A stretch of DNA of 64,000 nt from JANQJA01 sp040880285 (lineage in GTDB: Bacteria > Pseudomonadota > Gammaproteobacteria > Pseudomonadales > Azotimanducaceae), in contig JBBDIT010000055.1 of NCBI GenBank assembly GCA_040880285.1, positions 244,825 to 308,824 on the forward strand, in the 5' to 3' direction. The notes under the pieces are model-generated. The model saw nothing but the letters and a program-made list of their open reading frames with translations. It had not been told where the DNA came from and searched no databases. Made by a program: the position numbers and the translations under genes. Shown here piece after piece: positions 35,637 to 44,910 of the stretch. Positions within the stretch are counted from its first letter, which is position 1. Every line of letters begins with the position of its first letter.

Positions 35637-35699
35637 AGGTGTTGTTTCGCTTTGGTTACTGCCAGCAAGGGCGGGTATTCTACACCGGATGAAGACCAC

Positions 35700-35714
35700 T
35701 TTGGGTTGCCCAAA
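35700..35714. promoter_or_regulatory. Inverted repeat between ettA and nrdR
   Basis: TTTGGG-TTG-CCCAAA (35700-35714) is a six-base repeat with a three-base spacer in the divergent region, upstream of a TAAAAT that could be a -10 for nrdR. It could be an operator. Confidence 0.3.
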
Positions 35715-35753
35715 TAGAGTAAAATACCTGACTTTGTTCTACCGGGAAGTCCT

Positions 35754-36236
35754 GTGCATTGTCCATTTTGTGGTGATAGTGAAACCAAGGTGATCGACTC
35801 ACGATTGGTGGCAGAAGGCGATCAGGTCAGGCGCCGCCGTGAGTGTCAGCGTTGTGGTGAGCGCTTTACCACATTTGAAACCGCTGAACTGGTGATGCCG
35901 CGTGTCATTAAAAACAATGGATCACGGCAACCGTTCGATGAAGACAAATTAAGGAGCGGACTTCTGCGTGCGCTGGAAAAGCGGCCAGTCGACCTCGAGA
36001 CCATGGAGTCGACCATCAACCGGATTAAACACCGTCTGCGAGCCACCGGTGAACGTGAGGTCAAAACGCGTGATGTCGGCGAGATGGTGATGGATGAATT
36101 GCGCGAACTCGATGACGTGGCGTATGTGCGATTTGCTTCCGTGTACCGTAGTTTCCAGGATATCAATGAATTCAAGGAAGAGATCGAGCGCATGGGCAAA
36201 CGCGTGGACAAGGATAAAGTGAAAGCAGGCTCATGA
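35754..36236 (+). CDS. nrdR: Transcriptional repressor NrdR
   Basis: NrdR senses ATP/dATP through its ATP-cone and represses ribonucleotide reductase genes. The start is GTG, giving the zinc ribbon MHCPFC and CQRCGERF, followed by the ATP-cone (about 49-139). The length of 160 residues is usual. Its stop overlaps the ribD ATGATG. No nrd genes lie in the window. Confidence 0.96.
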   Translation: MHCPFCGDSETKVIDSRLVAEGDQVRRRRECQRCGERFTTFETAELVMPRVIKNNGSRQPFDEDKLRSGLLRALEKRPVDLETMESTINRIKHRLRATGEREVKTRDVGEMVMDELRELDDVAYVRFASVYRSFQDINEFKEEIERMGKRVDKDKVKAGS

Positions 36237-37351
36237 TGGCCCCGACTGATGTAGTTTTTATGGCCCAGGCCCTGCGGCTCGCCGAAAAAGGTCGTTATTC
36301 GACTCATCCCAATCCCCGGGTTGGTTGTGTGATCGTAAAGGACGACAGGGTGGTGGGGCGTGGATTCCATCTCAAGGCGGGGGATGGCCATGCAGAGGCC
36401 AACGCCCTCGCTGAGGCAGGAAACGCGGCCAGGGGCTCGACCGTCTATTGCACGCTGGAACCCTGCAGTTTCCATGGACGCACGCCTTCCTGCGCTGAAT
36501 CGCTTGCCACTGCCGGTGTCGCCCGGGTAGTTGCTGCAATGGTTGACCCGGATCCTCGCAATGCCGGTAAGGGGCTCGATATTCTCCGTTGCGCCGGGAT
36601 CGAGGTTGATTACCCGTTGTTGGCACCGTCGGCAGCAGCGCTGAATCGGGGACATGTCAAAAGACATAAGACGGGATTGCCCTATGTACGGCTCAAGCTC
36701 GCTATGAGCCTCGATGGTAAAACGGCGCTGGAGAATGGCCAGAGCAAGTGGATAACCGGCGGCGCGGCCAGGCGTGATGTGCAGAAGTTGCGGGCGATGA
36801 GCGCGGCCCTGGTGACGGGTGTGCAGACCGTGAACGATGATGATCCATCCCTGACGGTGCGTGCCGATGAGCTGGAGGTCGAGTATGCGAGCGTTAGCGC
36901 GGAGGTTGCGCGGCCCATCTTTATCCTTGATCCCGGTGCGCGAATTAATCCCGGGGCGCGGATACTAGATAATCCCGATACAGTACTGGTTTGCCTGCCG
37001 GGTACCGAAACCGAACTGTCCTGCCAGAGAGTTTCGGTGCCGGATGACGGCTCCGGACGTATACACCTGCTGGCATTACTCAAGCTACTGGCGGCGAGGG
37101 AATATAGTGAGATTCTCATCGAGTGCGGTGCGAGCCTGGCGGGGCAGATGGTGGCACAGGGGCTGGTGGATGAACTGATTGTCTATGCTGCGCCTTCTTT
37201 TTTAGGCGCAGACGCCCGTTCATTACTGAATATCGAAAAAATTGATAATATGCACGACCGGATTGTGATTGGGATTCAGGATGTACGCCAAATCGGCGAG
37301 GACATTCGTATCACCTGTGTCCCACAAATTACTCAGGAAACGGTAGGATAA
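36233..37351 (+). CDS. ribD: Bifunctional riboflavin biosynthesis deaminase/reductase RibD
   Basis: RibD does two middle steps of riboflavin synthesis: pyrimidine deamination and ribosyl reduction. The N-terminal deaminase domain has the zinc motif HAEANAL with PCSFHGRTPSC. The C-terminal reductase begins near 150 (PYVRLKLAMSLDGKTA). The length of 372 residues is normal. It overlaps nrdR by four bases, and ribH follows after one base; ribE and ribB, often found between them, are missing. Confidence 0.96.
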   Translation: MMAPTDVVFMAQALRLAEKGRYSTHPNPRVGCVIVKDDRVVGRGFHLKAGDGHAEANALAEAGNAARGSTVYCTLEPCSFHGRTPSCAESLATAGVARVVAAMVDPDPRNAGKGLDILRCAGIEVDYPLLAPSAAALNRGHVKRHKTGLPYVRLKLAMSLDGKTALENGQSKWITGGAARRDVQKLRAMSAALVTGVQTVNDDDPSLTVRADELEVEYASVSAEVARPIFILDPGARINPGARILDNPDTVLVCLPGTETELSCQRVSVPDDGSGRIHLLALLKLLAAREYSEILIECGASLAGQMVAQGLVDELIVYAAPSFLGADARSLLNIEKIDNMHDRIVIGIQDVRQIGEDIRITCVPQITQETVG

Positions 37352-37352
37352 A

Positions 37353-37820
37353 ATGGTAAAAGTGATTGAAGGAGATTTTTCTGCAACTACAGCCAGGTTT
37401 ACGATTGTCGCTGCCCGTTTTAACGGCTTTGTGGTTGAGAGCCTGTTGAGTGGGGCGATTGATACACTCAAGCGGCAGGGCGTGTCCGAAAGCCATATTA
37501 CCGTTGTCAGGGTGCCGGGTGCATTTGAGATGCCACTGGTTGCGCGCAAGGTTGTGGAAAAAGGAAACGTTGATGCTGTCATTGCGTTGGGCGCGGTCAT
37601 AAGGGGTGGCACGCCACACTTCGAGTATGTGTCGGGTGAATGTGCAAGTGGCCTTTCGGCAGTTGCCAGGGACTCGGGAATTCCCGTCGCTTTTGGCGTT
37701 CTAACCACTGACACCATTGAACAGGCAATTGAACGGTCAGGTACCAAGGCTGGCAACAAGGGCGCTGATGCGGCCATGTCGGCGTTGGAAATGGTCAGTT
37801 TGTTGCGAAATATTGAATGA
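37353..37820 (+). CDS. ribH: 6,7-dimethyl-8-ribityllumazine synthase
   Basis: RibH condenses the pyrimidine with 3,4-dihydroxybutanone phosphate to lumazine. The 155-residue protein shows RFNGFVVESLLSGA and GAVIRGGTPHFEYV with the catalytic His. The start is one base after ribD, and the stop overlaps nusB (ATGA), so this is a tight operon. Confidence 0.97.
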   Translation: MVKVIEGDFSATTARFTIVAARFNGFVVESLLSGAIDTLKRQGVSESHITVVRVPGAFEMPLVARKVVEKGNVDAVIALGAVIRGGTPHFEYVSGECASGLSAVARDSGIPVAFGVLTTDTIEQAIERSGTKAGNKGADAAMSALEMVSLLRNIE

Positions 37821-38275
37821 ACCCCTCCCGGTCAATCAGCCCGACCCCAGCGGCGCGTAGCCGCGCCAGGCGATTTGCGCTCCAGGCTCTCTACCAGATG
37901 CAGCTTACCGATTGTTCGGCTGCCGAAGTCGAGGCGCAGTTCCTGCAGGATTACGACATGAAGCGTGTCGACACGGATTATCTGCACGAATTGCTTGCTG
38001 GCGTGGCCAAACATCGAGGCGGGTTGATTGCGGCATTTTCTGGCAGGCTCGATCGCAGTGAAAAGGAACTGGATGCGGTATCACGGGCAGCCTTGTTGAT
38101 AGGGAGTTTCGAAATCATCCATCGAATCGATATTCCCTATCGGGTTGCCATCAACGAGGGGGTCGAACTGGCGAAACAGTTCGGTGCCGCAGACAGCTTC
38201 AAATTTGTCAATTCCGTCCTGGATTCACTGGCAATCGAGTATCGAGCGGTGGAGCGGGCTTCAGGTAACCGCTGA
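37817..38275 (+). CDS. nusB: Transcription antitermination factor NusB
   Basis: NusB with S10 binds boxA RNA and supports antitermination on rRNA operons. The 152-residue helical protein has the usual ARRFALQALYQMQL start and the segment IPYRVAINEGVELAKQFG. It overlaps ribH by four bases and thiL by one. The ribH-nusB-thiL order is classical. Confidence 0.96.
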   Translation: MNPSRSISPTPAARSRARRFALQALYQMQLTDCSAAEVEAQFLQDYDMKRVDTDYLHELLAGVAKHRGGLIAAFSGRLDRSEKELDAVSRAALLIGSFEIIHRIDIPYRVAINEGVELAKQFGAADSFKFVNSVLDSLAIEYRAVERASGNR

Positions 38276-39240
38276 TGAGTGGTCGCGAGTTCGATATTAT
38301 CGAAAAATATTTCGCCAGCTACATATCCTACAAGCCGTCCCAGGTTCTACTCGGACCCGGCGACGACTGCGCACTTCTAGACGTGCCAGAGGGTCAGGAG
38401 CTCAGTGTTTCTACTGACACACTGATCGAGGGCGTTCACTTTCCTTTCGGCTCCACAGCCAACATCGTTGCGCATCGTAGTTTGTGTGCCAACTTGTCGG
38501 ATCTTGCCGCCATGGGTGCCTGTCCGTTTGCGTTTACGCTGGCACTCACGATACCGTCGGAAGATGACAACTGGCTGGAAGAATTTTCCGCGACCCTGGG
38601 TCGCCTGGTCGGCAAATATGAGATCCCCCTTGTAGGGGGCAATCTGGCCAGAGGCCCGCTCTCGATCACTTTGACCGTCATGGGTACTGCGCCGAAAGGC
38701 ACATCGATCAGGCGTTCAGGTGCAAGGGTTAGTGACCGGGTCTATGTAACCGGGACGCTAGGAGACGCCGCGGGTGGGCTGAGAATGCTCGCGCGAGACA
38801 AGCAGGCTACTGGTCATCTGGTGGATCGTTACTATTATCCGACCCCGAGGCTCGAAACCGGGCTCGCCCTCAGGGGTATGGTTAGTTCAGCAATCGATAT
38901 CTCCGATGGCCTTATGGCGGACCTTGGTCATATCTGTCAGGCCAGTGCAACAGGCGCCAGGATCATTGTGGACGACCTACCGCTTTCTACCGCCCTGACC
39001 AATGGGTTTTCGTTGGAAGAAGCCAGGGACCTGGCACTGGCAGCCGGAGATGACTATGAACTTTGTTTCACGGCACCGGCCAGCGTGGCTGACCGAATTT
39101 CAACAGTGGCAAGGGCGTCCGGCACTATTGTGACCGACATCGGTGAAATTACTGATAATGGTGGCGTTGTGTTGGTAGACCGGGCGGGGCATTCCGTATC
39201 TGTTAAAGACAAGGGTTACCAGCACTTTCATGAAGCCTGA
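38275..39240 (+). CDS. thiL: Thiamine-monophosphate kinase
   Basis: ThiL phosphorylates thiamine monophosphate to the active diphosphate. The 321-residue protein has the AIR-synthase-related fold, with GPGDDCALL near the N terminus and DISDGLMADLGHI in the middle. The start overlaps the nusB stop by one base and pgpA begins 11 bases inside its 3' end. Confidence 0.96.
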   Translation: MSGREFDIIEKYFASYISYKPSQVLLGPGDDCALLDVPEGQELSVSTDTLIEGVHFPFGSTANIVAHRSLCANLSDLAAMGACPFAFTLALTIPSEDDNWLEEFSATLGRLVGKYEIPLVGGNLARGPLSITLTVMGTAPKGTSIRRSGARVSDRVYVTGTLGDAAGGLRMLARDKQATGHLVDRYYYPTPRLETGLALRGMVSSAIDISDGLMADLGHICQASATGARIIVDDLPLSTALTNGFSLEEARDLALAAGDDYELCFTAPASVADRISTVARASGTIVTDIGEITDNGGVVLVDRAGHSVSVKDKGYQHFHEA

Positions 39241-39727
39241 CCCCACCAGCATGACTCGCAAAGTCTTTACCGACCCATTCCACTTCCTTGCATTCGGGTT
39301 CGGGAGTGGACTTTCACCCAAAGCGCCAGGAACTGCCGGGACACTGGTTGCCGTGCCCTTTTACTTTCTGCTGGTGGAGTTGGGATGGATTGGTTACGGC
39401 GTTGCCTTGATCTTCCTGTTCAGCGTTGGTGTATACATTTGTCACAAGGTTGAAAGAGAAATCGGTGGCACTGATCCCGGGGGTATTGTCTTCGATGAGT
39501 TTGTGGGCCTATGGCTCACTTGTTTTTTACTACCGCCTGCCTGGTATTGGCTGCCATTGGCGATTGTGCTCTTCAGGATATTCGACATCGTTAAACCCTG
39601 GCCAGTGAGTTGGTGTGATACTAATGTGAAAGGTGGTTTCGGCATTATGCTGGATGATGTGGTTGCCGCTGCCTATGCATTCGTTTGCATCCAACTTGGT
39701 GCCTTGCTCATGGCGAGTTTGAGTTGA
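39230..39727 (+). CDS. pgpA: Phosphatidylglycerophosphatase A
   Basis: PgpA removes the phosphate from phosphatidylglycerophosphate in the inner membrane. The 165-residue protein has three to four membrane segments and the family motifs GSGLSPKAPGTAGTL and GGIVFDEFVGLW. A second ATG at 39251 is an alternative start; neither has a clear ribosome binding site. It overlaps both its neighbours, which supports translational coupling. Confidence 0.95.
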   Translation: MKPDPTSMTRKVFTDPFHFLAFGFGSGLSPKAPGTAGTLVAVPFYFLLVELGWIGYGVALIFLFSVGVYICHKVEREIGGTDPGGIVFDEFVGLWLTCFLLPPAWYWLPLAIVLFRIFDIVKPWPVSWCDTNVKGGFGIMLDDVVAAAYAFVCIQLGALLMASLS

Positions 39728-40398
39728 TGTTCTTGCGATACACCCTCGGAAGTTACTTGCCGACCCTGGCAGCGATGCTCATGACAGTGAGCATCGCCTG
39801 CAGCATCAGGGCAGAAGAACTCCAGATCGATGTGGTGGGCTTGTTCAAGGATGCGGCCATGCTGGAGATCAACGGTGAGCGTCGCTTGCTGAGGGAAGGC
39901 GAGCGCAGCAAAGAAGGCATTCTACTCATCAGTGCTGATAGCCTCGAAGCATTGATCGAGCTCGAAGGGCGCCGGATTCCCCTGACGTTGACCAGCCAGA
40001 TTGGTACCCGGTTCAAACCACCGGAACATACGATTGTGACCATCGGTACCGATGAGCTCGGACAATACCGGACCGTGGGTAGTATCAATGGCAGGCCGGT
40101 ATCGTTTCTTGTAGACACTGGCGCCAACATTGTCGCGTTGAATTCTGCTCATGCCAAAAGTCTCGGACTCAATTTTGAGCAAGGTCGGCGTACCCGTGCC
40201 ACTACTGCCGGCGGTATGGTGGACTCCTGGGCGGTAACGCTGGACTCGGTGCAGGTTGGTGATATTCGTGTCAGGAATGTACGGGCGGCGGTGCTAAAAG
40301 GGGATTTCCCCGGGGAAATATTGCTTGGCATGAGCTTCCTTTCGAACGTTGAAATCAATGAATCTGCCGGTGTGCTGGTTCTTAAAGGCAAACTGTAA
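39727..40398 (+). CDS. Secreted retropepsin-like aspartic protease, clan AA
   Basis: The start at 39727 overlaps the pgpA stop. The 223-residue product has a signal peptide (about 1-29) and then a single retropepsin-like domain with the catalytic motif LVDTGANIVALN near residue 130. Bacterial one-domain aspartyl proteases of this kind (TIGR02281 type) are known in proteobacteria, but their substrates are not established. It lies between pgpA and ribA in the same operon; its purpose there is unknown. Confidence 0.8.
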   Translation: MFLRYTLGSYLPTLAAMLMTVSIACSIRAEELQIDVVGLFKDAAMLEINGERRLLREGERSKEGILLISADSLEALIELEGRRIPLTLTSQIGTRFKPPEHTIVTIGTDELGQYRTVGSINGRPVSFLVDTGANIVALNSAHAKSLGLNFEQGRRTRATTAGGMVDSWAVTLDSVQVGDIRVRNVRAAVLKGDFPGEILLGMSFLSNVEINESAGVLVLKGKL

Positions 40399-40459
40399 AA
40401 GGGGTTCATGCGCTTTTTCTCTGGTAGAATCCCGTGATTGTGTCAATTGGAGCGCTCGA

Positions 40460-41056
40460 GTGACGGTTGTTTATGTCGCCTCTTCCAGACTGCCCACGCC
40501 CATGGGCGAATTTACCCTGCACGGCTTTGAAGATGCGGAGACTGGACAAGAACATGTTGCCATTACCATGGGCGATGTCACGAGCGGTGACGCTGTCTTA
40601 TGCCGGGTTCACTCCGAGTGCCTGACGGGTGATGCGCTCTTTAGTATGCGTTGCGATTGCGGTTCACAACTTCAGACCGCGCTGACGCGAATCGCCGCGG
40701 AGGGGCGAGGCATTATTTTGTATTTGCGCCAGGAAGGGCGCGGTATTGGTCTGATCAACAAGATAAAGGCTTATGAATTGCAGGATCAGGGTGCCGATAC
40801 GGTTGAAGCAAACGAGCGGCTGGGATTTGATGCTGATCTGCGAGACTACACCATGTGCAAGAGTATGTTTGCTCACTTCCAGATTGGCAGAATTAAGTTG
40901 ATGACTAACAATCCGGTAAAGGTGAATGCGCTCGGTAAACTGGGCATCGAAATAGAAGAGCGGTTGTCGATCGAAACCGGACACAATGATCACAATGCGC
41001 GTTATCTCGCCACCAAAGCCGGTAAGCTTGGCCACCTCTTTGGGAAAAATGACTGA
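40460..41056 (+). CDS. ribA: GTP cyclohydrolase II
   Basis: RibA opens GTP as the first step of riboflavin synthesis. The start is GTG at 40460 (then TVVYVASSRLPTPMG), which gives 198 residues, close to E. coli RibA at 196. Zinc ligands are in HSECLTGD and MRCDCGSQL, and the catalytic segment LRQEGRGIGL is present. It ends 15 bases before convergent dxs. It is a separate RibA, not a RibBA fusion. Confidence 0.96.
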   Translation: MTVVYVASSRLPTPMGEFTLHGFEDAETGQEHVAITMGDVTSGDAVLCRVHSECLTGDALFSMRCDCGSQLQTALTRIAAEGRGIILYLRQEGRGIGLINKIKAYELQDQGADTVEANERLGFDADLRDYTMCKSMFAHFQIGRIKLMTNNPVKVNALGKLGIEIEERLSIETGHNDHNARYLATKAGKLGHLFGKND

Positions 41057-41071
41057 CGCGTTCGTTGGCTG

Positions 41072-42976
41072 TTAGCGGTTCGCTGTTCGCGATGCCCGCT
41101 GGTCTGCTGAGAAGCGAACGCTGATCGCGCGTTCGATGCCGGCGGCGTCCAGACCGCACTCCGCTAACATGTTCATCGGTTTGTCCTGGGAAATGAATCG
41201 GTCGGGAATACCAAGATTCAGTACTGCTGCCTGTATTCCGACGCTGGCAAGATGCTCATTAACCGCAGATCCGCCGCCGCCGCTCAGGACATTTTCTTCA
41301 ACTGTAACGAGCAGGTCATGTGAAACTGCCAATTCGTCAATCAGTGACTCATCCAGCGGTTTGACAAATCGCATGTCAATCAGAGTTGCATCCAGGTTTT
41401 CGGCAACAATTCTTGCCGGTGTAACCATCGCGCCGAATGCGAGCAGTGCAATATTCCGGCCCTCCCGGAGGATTCGCGCCTTGCCTATCGGCAGGGCCGT
41501 CATCTCTTTGCTTGCGGGTATTCCCGGGCCGCGACCTCGTGGATACCGGACCGCAGCAGGACCCTCGTAAAGATGCCCCGTATACAGCATTTGCCGGGTT
41601 TCGTTTTCATCGGACGGAACCATTACGATGAGATTGGGAATGCAGCGCAAATAGGAAAGATCAAATACGCCGGAGTGAGTGGGCCCATCCTCAAGCAACC
41701 CGGCACGGTCAATCGCAAATAGCACCTGCAGGTTCTGGATTGCGACGTCATGGATCAACTGGTCGTATGCGCGTTGCAAAAAGGTTGAATAAATCGCAAC
41801 AACCGGATGCGCACCCTCGCAAGCGAGGCCCGCCGCCAGTGTTACCGAGTGTTGTTCAGCAATAGCCACATCGTAGTATCGCTCAGGAAACTGCTCGGAA
41901 AATGCAATCAGGTCCGAGCCTTCGCGCATGGCCGGTGTAATGCCTACCAGTGCGGGGTCCTTTTGCGCCATATCGCACAACCATTCACCGAAGACGTTAG
42001 AGTAGGTTGGCGTATTGGCACCGGCGACAGGCGCATTCTTTGCTTCTATCTTCGACAGGGAGTGCGAGCCTACAGGAGAGGCTTCCGCCGGGCCGTAACC
42101 CTTCCCTTTCTGGGTGATAATATGCAGGAACTGGGGACCTTCCAGATCCTTGATATTGTCCAGCGTCCCGATCAATGCCTTCAGGTCGTGACCATCGATC
42201 GGCCCGATGTAATTAAGACCCAATTCATCAAACAAAGTGCCAGGCACGACCATACCCTTCATATGCTCTTCAGTGCGCCTTGCCAGTTCCCAGGCATGGG
42301 GGATGCGTGACAGGATCCTTTTGCTTCCTTTGCGCATCGAGAGATACAAGCGACTGGACAGGATGCGGGCAAAATACTTGGCCAGTCCTCCGACATTGCG
42401 AGAGATGGACATGGCATTGTCATTCAAAATGACCAGGAGATTGGCTTCGGTATCAGCCACATGGTTCAGTGCCTCGAATGCCATTCCGGCCGTCATTGCG
42501 CCGTCGCCGATCACAGCCACGGTTCGTTGCTCTTTGCCTGCTAATTTCGCACCGATCGCCATGCCAAGAGCTGCGCTGATCGAAGTCGATGAGTGGCCGA
42601 CACCGAAAGTGTCGAATTCACTCTCCTCGCGTGTTGGAAAGGGGGCGATGCCATCTCGCTGGCGCAAGGATGCCATTTTTTCCCTGCGACCCGTCAATAT
42701 CTTGTGTGGATAGGTCTGGTGCCCGACGTCCCATACCAGCTGGTCCGTGGGCGTATTCAGGACATAATGCAAAGCGAGCGTGAGCTCCACGACGCCGAGT
42801 CCGGCCCCGAAGTGCCCGCCGGTCTGGCCCACCGTATAGATAAGGAAATGACGCAGTTCATCGGCGAGCACGAGCAACTCGTCCTCGTCTAGATTTCGCA
42901 GGTCCGCCGGCGTCATGACGCGATCCAGCAGAGGCGTTTCCGGCCTCGCCAGCGGAATTTCGTCGAACATTTCCAT
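41072..42976 (-). CDS. dxs: 1-deoxy-D-xylulose-5-phosphate synthase
   Basis: Dxs makes DXP from pyruvate and glyceraldehyde-3-phosphate, the entry step of the MEP pathway and a source for thiamine and pyridoxal. The 634-residue ThDP enzyme has DVGHQTYPHKILTGR, the GDGAMTAGMAFEALNH ... NDNAMSI cofactor motif, and a C-terminal transketolase domain. It follows ispA on the same strand after 126 bases, giving the group xseB-ispA-dxs. Confidence 0.97.
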   Translation of the reverse strand: MEMFDEIPLARPETPLLDRVMTPADLRNLDEDELLVLADELRHFLIYTVGQTGGHFGAGLGVVELTLALHYVLNTPTDQLVWDVGHQTYPHKILTGRREKMASLRQRDGIAPFPTREESEFDTFGVGHSSTSISAALGMAIGAKLAGKEQRTVAVIGDGAMTAGMAFEALNHVADTEANLLVILNDNAMSISRNVGGLAKYFARILSSRLYLSMRKGSKRILSRIPHAWELARRTEEHMKGMVVPGTLFDELGLNYIGPIDGHDLKALIGTLDNIKDLEGPQFLHIITQKGKGYGPAEASPVGSHSLSKIEAKNAPVAGANTPTYSNVFGEWLCDMAQKDPALVGITPAMREGSDLIAFSEQFPERYYDVAIAEQHSVTLAAGLACEGAHPVVAIYSTFLQRAYDQLIHDVAIQNLQVLFAIDRAGLLEDGPTHSGVFDLSYLRCIPNLIVMVPSDENETRQMLYTGHLYEGPAAVRYPRGRGPGIPASKEMTALPIGKARILREGRNIALLAFGAMVTPARIVAENLDATLIDMRFVKPLDESLIDELAVSHDLLVTVEENVLSGGGGSAVNEHLASVGIQAAVLNLGIPDRFISQDKPMNMLAECGLDAAGIERAISVRFSADQRASRTANR

Positions 42977-43102
42977 CCGGTCTATTCGCTCTGGATTAAT
43001 GGCTGCACAGGGCCCGAAATTCTACACTATCTGCTTGCTGCAGCGCATGAATTTCACGGGGACGCGCTGGCATGCACTGCCCCCGTGGAATATACGCTGA
43101 TG

Positions 43103-43975
43103 TTAGTGGTCGCGGTTGGCGACGAACTCCGCCATCGCTTGAAGGCTGCGGCCAGCTTCGCCAAACGGTGCCAGGGCGGTAATGGCATCTTGCCTCAGGT
43201 CGTCGAGCCTGGCGATTGCCTCATTTAAGCCGTACACAGAGACAAACGTCGACTTGCGGCGTGACTGATCGCTGCCTGCTGGTTTGCCCATAATATTTGT
43301 GTCCCCGGTTTCATCCAGGATGTCGTCCTTCACCTGGAATGCCAGCCCCAAATCGTGGCCGTAGCGCTCAAGGGCATGCCGATCGTCTTCGGATGCGCCA
43401 GCCACGATCGCACCGCACACCACGCTTGCACTGATTAGCGCCCCGGTCTTGCGACGATGCATCTGTTCGAGCATCGCGGCATCAATGGACTTGTTTTCCG
43501 ACGCGAGGTCAATCACCTGACCCCCTACCATACCGTCCGCGCCGCTTGCGATGGCCAGGGTACTGACAATTTCCACTCTTTGTTCCGGTGCCAGCCCGGC
43601 ATCGGCTGCAATCAGTTCGAACGCAAGTGTCTGCAGGGCATCCCCGGCAAGAATGGCCAGTGCGTCACCATAGACCATGTGGCAGGTGGGTTTGCCACGA
43701 CGTAGCTCATCATCATCCATTGCCGGCAGGTCATCGTGAATCAGCGAGTAGGTGTGGATGAATTCGATCGCGCACGCCGTCCTGTCAGTTTGGCCGGGTT
43801 TCGCCCCGAGTGCCTCGGCGGCAAGGTAGGTCAGTGTGGGCCGAACCCGCTTACCCCCGTTAAAAACCGCGTAGCGCATGGCTTCTGCCAGTTGTGGCGG
43901 GATGTTGCGGGAAGGTAGAAAATGATCCAGATGTTCTTCGATGCGGGATTGGTATCGCGCTAAAACGTCACTCAT
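43103..43975 (-). CDS. ispA: Farnesyl diphosphate synthase (polyprenyl synthetase)
   Basis: IspA condenses C5 units to farnesyl diphosphate. The start at 43975 (MSDVLARYQSR) gives 290 residues and overlaps xseB by eight bases. The two Asp-rich motifs are DDLPAMDDD and KDDILDETGD. The order xseB-ispA-dxs is the enterobacterial and pseudomonad one. Confidence 0.95.
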   Translation of the reverse strand: MSDVLARYQSRIEEHLDHFLPSRNIPPQLAEAMRYAVFNGGKRVRPTLTYLAAEALGAKPGQTDRTACAIEFIHTYSLIHDDLPAMDDDELRRGKPTCHMVYGDALAILAGDALQTLAFELIAADAGLAPEQRVEIVSTLAIASGADGMVGGQVIDLASENKSIDAAMLEQMHRRKTGALISASVVCGAIVAGASEDDRHALERYGHDLGLAFQVKDDILDETGDTNIMGKPAGSDQSRRKSTFVSVYGLNEAIARLDDLRQDAITALAPFGEAGRSLQAMAEFVANRDH

Positions 43976-44213
43976 CGGAACGACTCTGTGAGTCGAAGGG
44001 TACCTCCTGTGCAACATCGCTTTGCTCCACCAGTGCTTTAACCTTCTGCTCTGCGTCCTTGAGCGCTTGCTGGCACTCTCGAGTCAACTTGATGCCCTCC
44101 TCGAACGTCTTGAGTGAGTCTTCCAGCGACAATTCACCGGACTCCATCTTCTCGACCAGGCTTTCCAGTCGTGCCAGGGATTCTTCAAACGGGTAGGTTT
44201 TCCGGGTTGCCAT
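43968..44213 (-). CDS. xseB: Exodeoxyribonuclease VII small subunit
   Basis: XseB is the small helical subunit of exonuclease VII, which degrades single-stranded DNA. The start at 44213 gives 81 residues beginning MATRKTYPFEESLARLE; another ATG two codons upstream is possible. The family core FEEGIKLTRECQQALKDAEQKV is seen. It overlaps ispA and leads the isoprenoid operon. Confidence 0.93.
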   Translation of the reverse strand: MATRKTYPFEESLARLESLVEKMESGELSLEDSLKTFEEGIKLTRECQQALKDAEQKVKALVEQSDVAQEVPFDSQSRSDE

Positions 44214-44398
44214 GCGCATTAACTTCGGTGGATCGGAATCGTAACGATACCACACCAAAAAAGCTGTCTCGATAGAAGCTGGTGGCTCAGTTTGAAATCG
44301 CCCGGCAAGGTTATCTACATCGGGGGAAGGTTGGCGACCGGGTTTGGGGCGACTAGCGCCATGGACGGACGCGGGGTGAGCCAGGGATACCCGGGCAG

Positions 44399-44428
44399 TT
44401 TATTCTGGCGAGGATTTCAGGCTATGCT
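44399..44428 (+). promoter_or_regulatory. Candidate promoter of the cytochrome c' gene
   Basis: A weak -35 TTTATT (44399-44404) and a -10 TATGCT (44423-44428) are 18 bases apart, 47 bases before the ATG. The rest of the 262-base gap after xseB shows no gene. Confidence 0.3.
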
Positions 44429-44475
44429 AGGCAGGTAAGCTTAAGATCCAATCCAACCTAGTCCGGGAGACGTCA

Positions 44476-44910
44476 ATGAGATTCCTATTTTTGGTCGCAA
44501 TACTGGCCGCAAGCCAGGTCACGCTTGCAGATGCTGAAGCGGAAATCAACTATCGCCAGGGTGTGATGAAGTCCGTTGGGGGACATATGTCCGCAATGGG
44601 CGCGATCCTGAAAGGCCGAGTGCACTTCGAGGATTTTGAATCTCACGCCAACGCCATGGCTGAGCTCGCGACCATTGTTCCGAATGTATTCCCGGCTGGT
44701 AGCGACAAAGGAAAAACCGAAGCGCTGGCGGTGATCTGGGAGAAGTCCGACGAGTTTCAGGCGGCGATGGATGATTTTGTTGCGGCGGCCAACAATATTG
44801 CCGGGGTTGCCGGAGGGGGCAACCCGAGGGAGTTGGGGCCTGCGATCCAGCGATTGGGCCAGGCATGCAAGGGCTGTCACGATGATTTTCGCGAACAACA
44901 CGACCACTAG
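44476..44910 (+). CDS. Periplasmic cytochrome c'
   Basis: A 144-residue protein with a signal peptide (about 1-19) and a four-helix cytochrome c' fold. The haem-binding motif CKGCH lies near the C terminus (Cys131, Cys134, His135), which is the class II signature. Such proteins bind NO or act in electron transfer and NO tolerance; the role here is unknown. GGAG precedes the ATG. The convergent neighbour is a cytochrome b561, often paired with cytochromes c. Its TAG stop is within a CTAG that begins a small repeat. Confidence 0.93.
   Translation: MRFLFLVAILAASQVTLADAEAEINYRQGVMKSVGGHMSAMGAILKGRVHFEDFESHANAMAELATIVPNVFPAGSDKGKTEALAVIWEKSDEFQAAMDDFVAAANNIAGVAGGGNPRELGPAIQRLGQACKGCHDDFREQHDH

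Noticed and set aside
35637..35699. N-terminal extension of EttA
   Set aside because: The extra 21 residues are unconserved; the ATG at 35636 gives the family length.
37352..37352. FMN or TPP riboswitch in the riboflavin/thiL operon
   Set aside because: Genes are joined by overlaps or one-base gaps; no leader long enough exists before ribD, ribH, thiL or ribA.
40349..40459. N-terminal extension of RibA
   Set aside because: It overlaps the aspartic protease gene and is unlike any RibA; the GTG at 40460 gives the family length.
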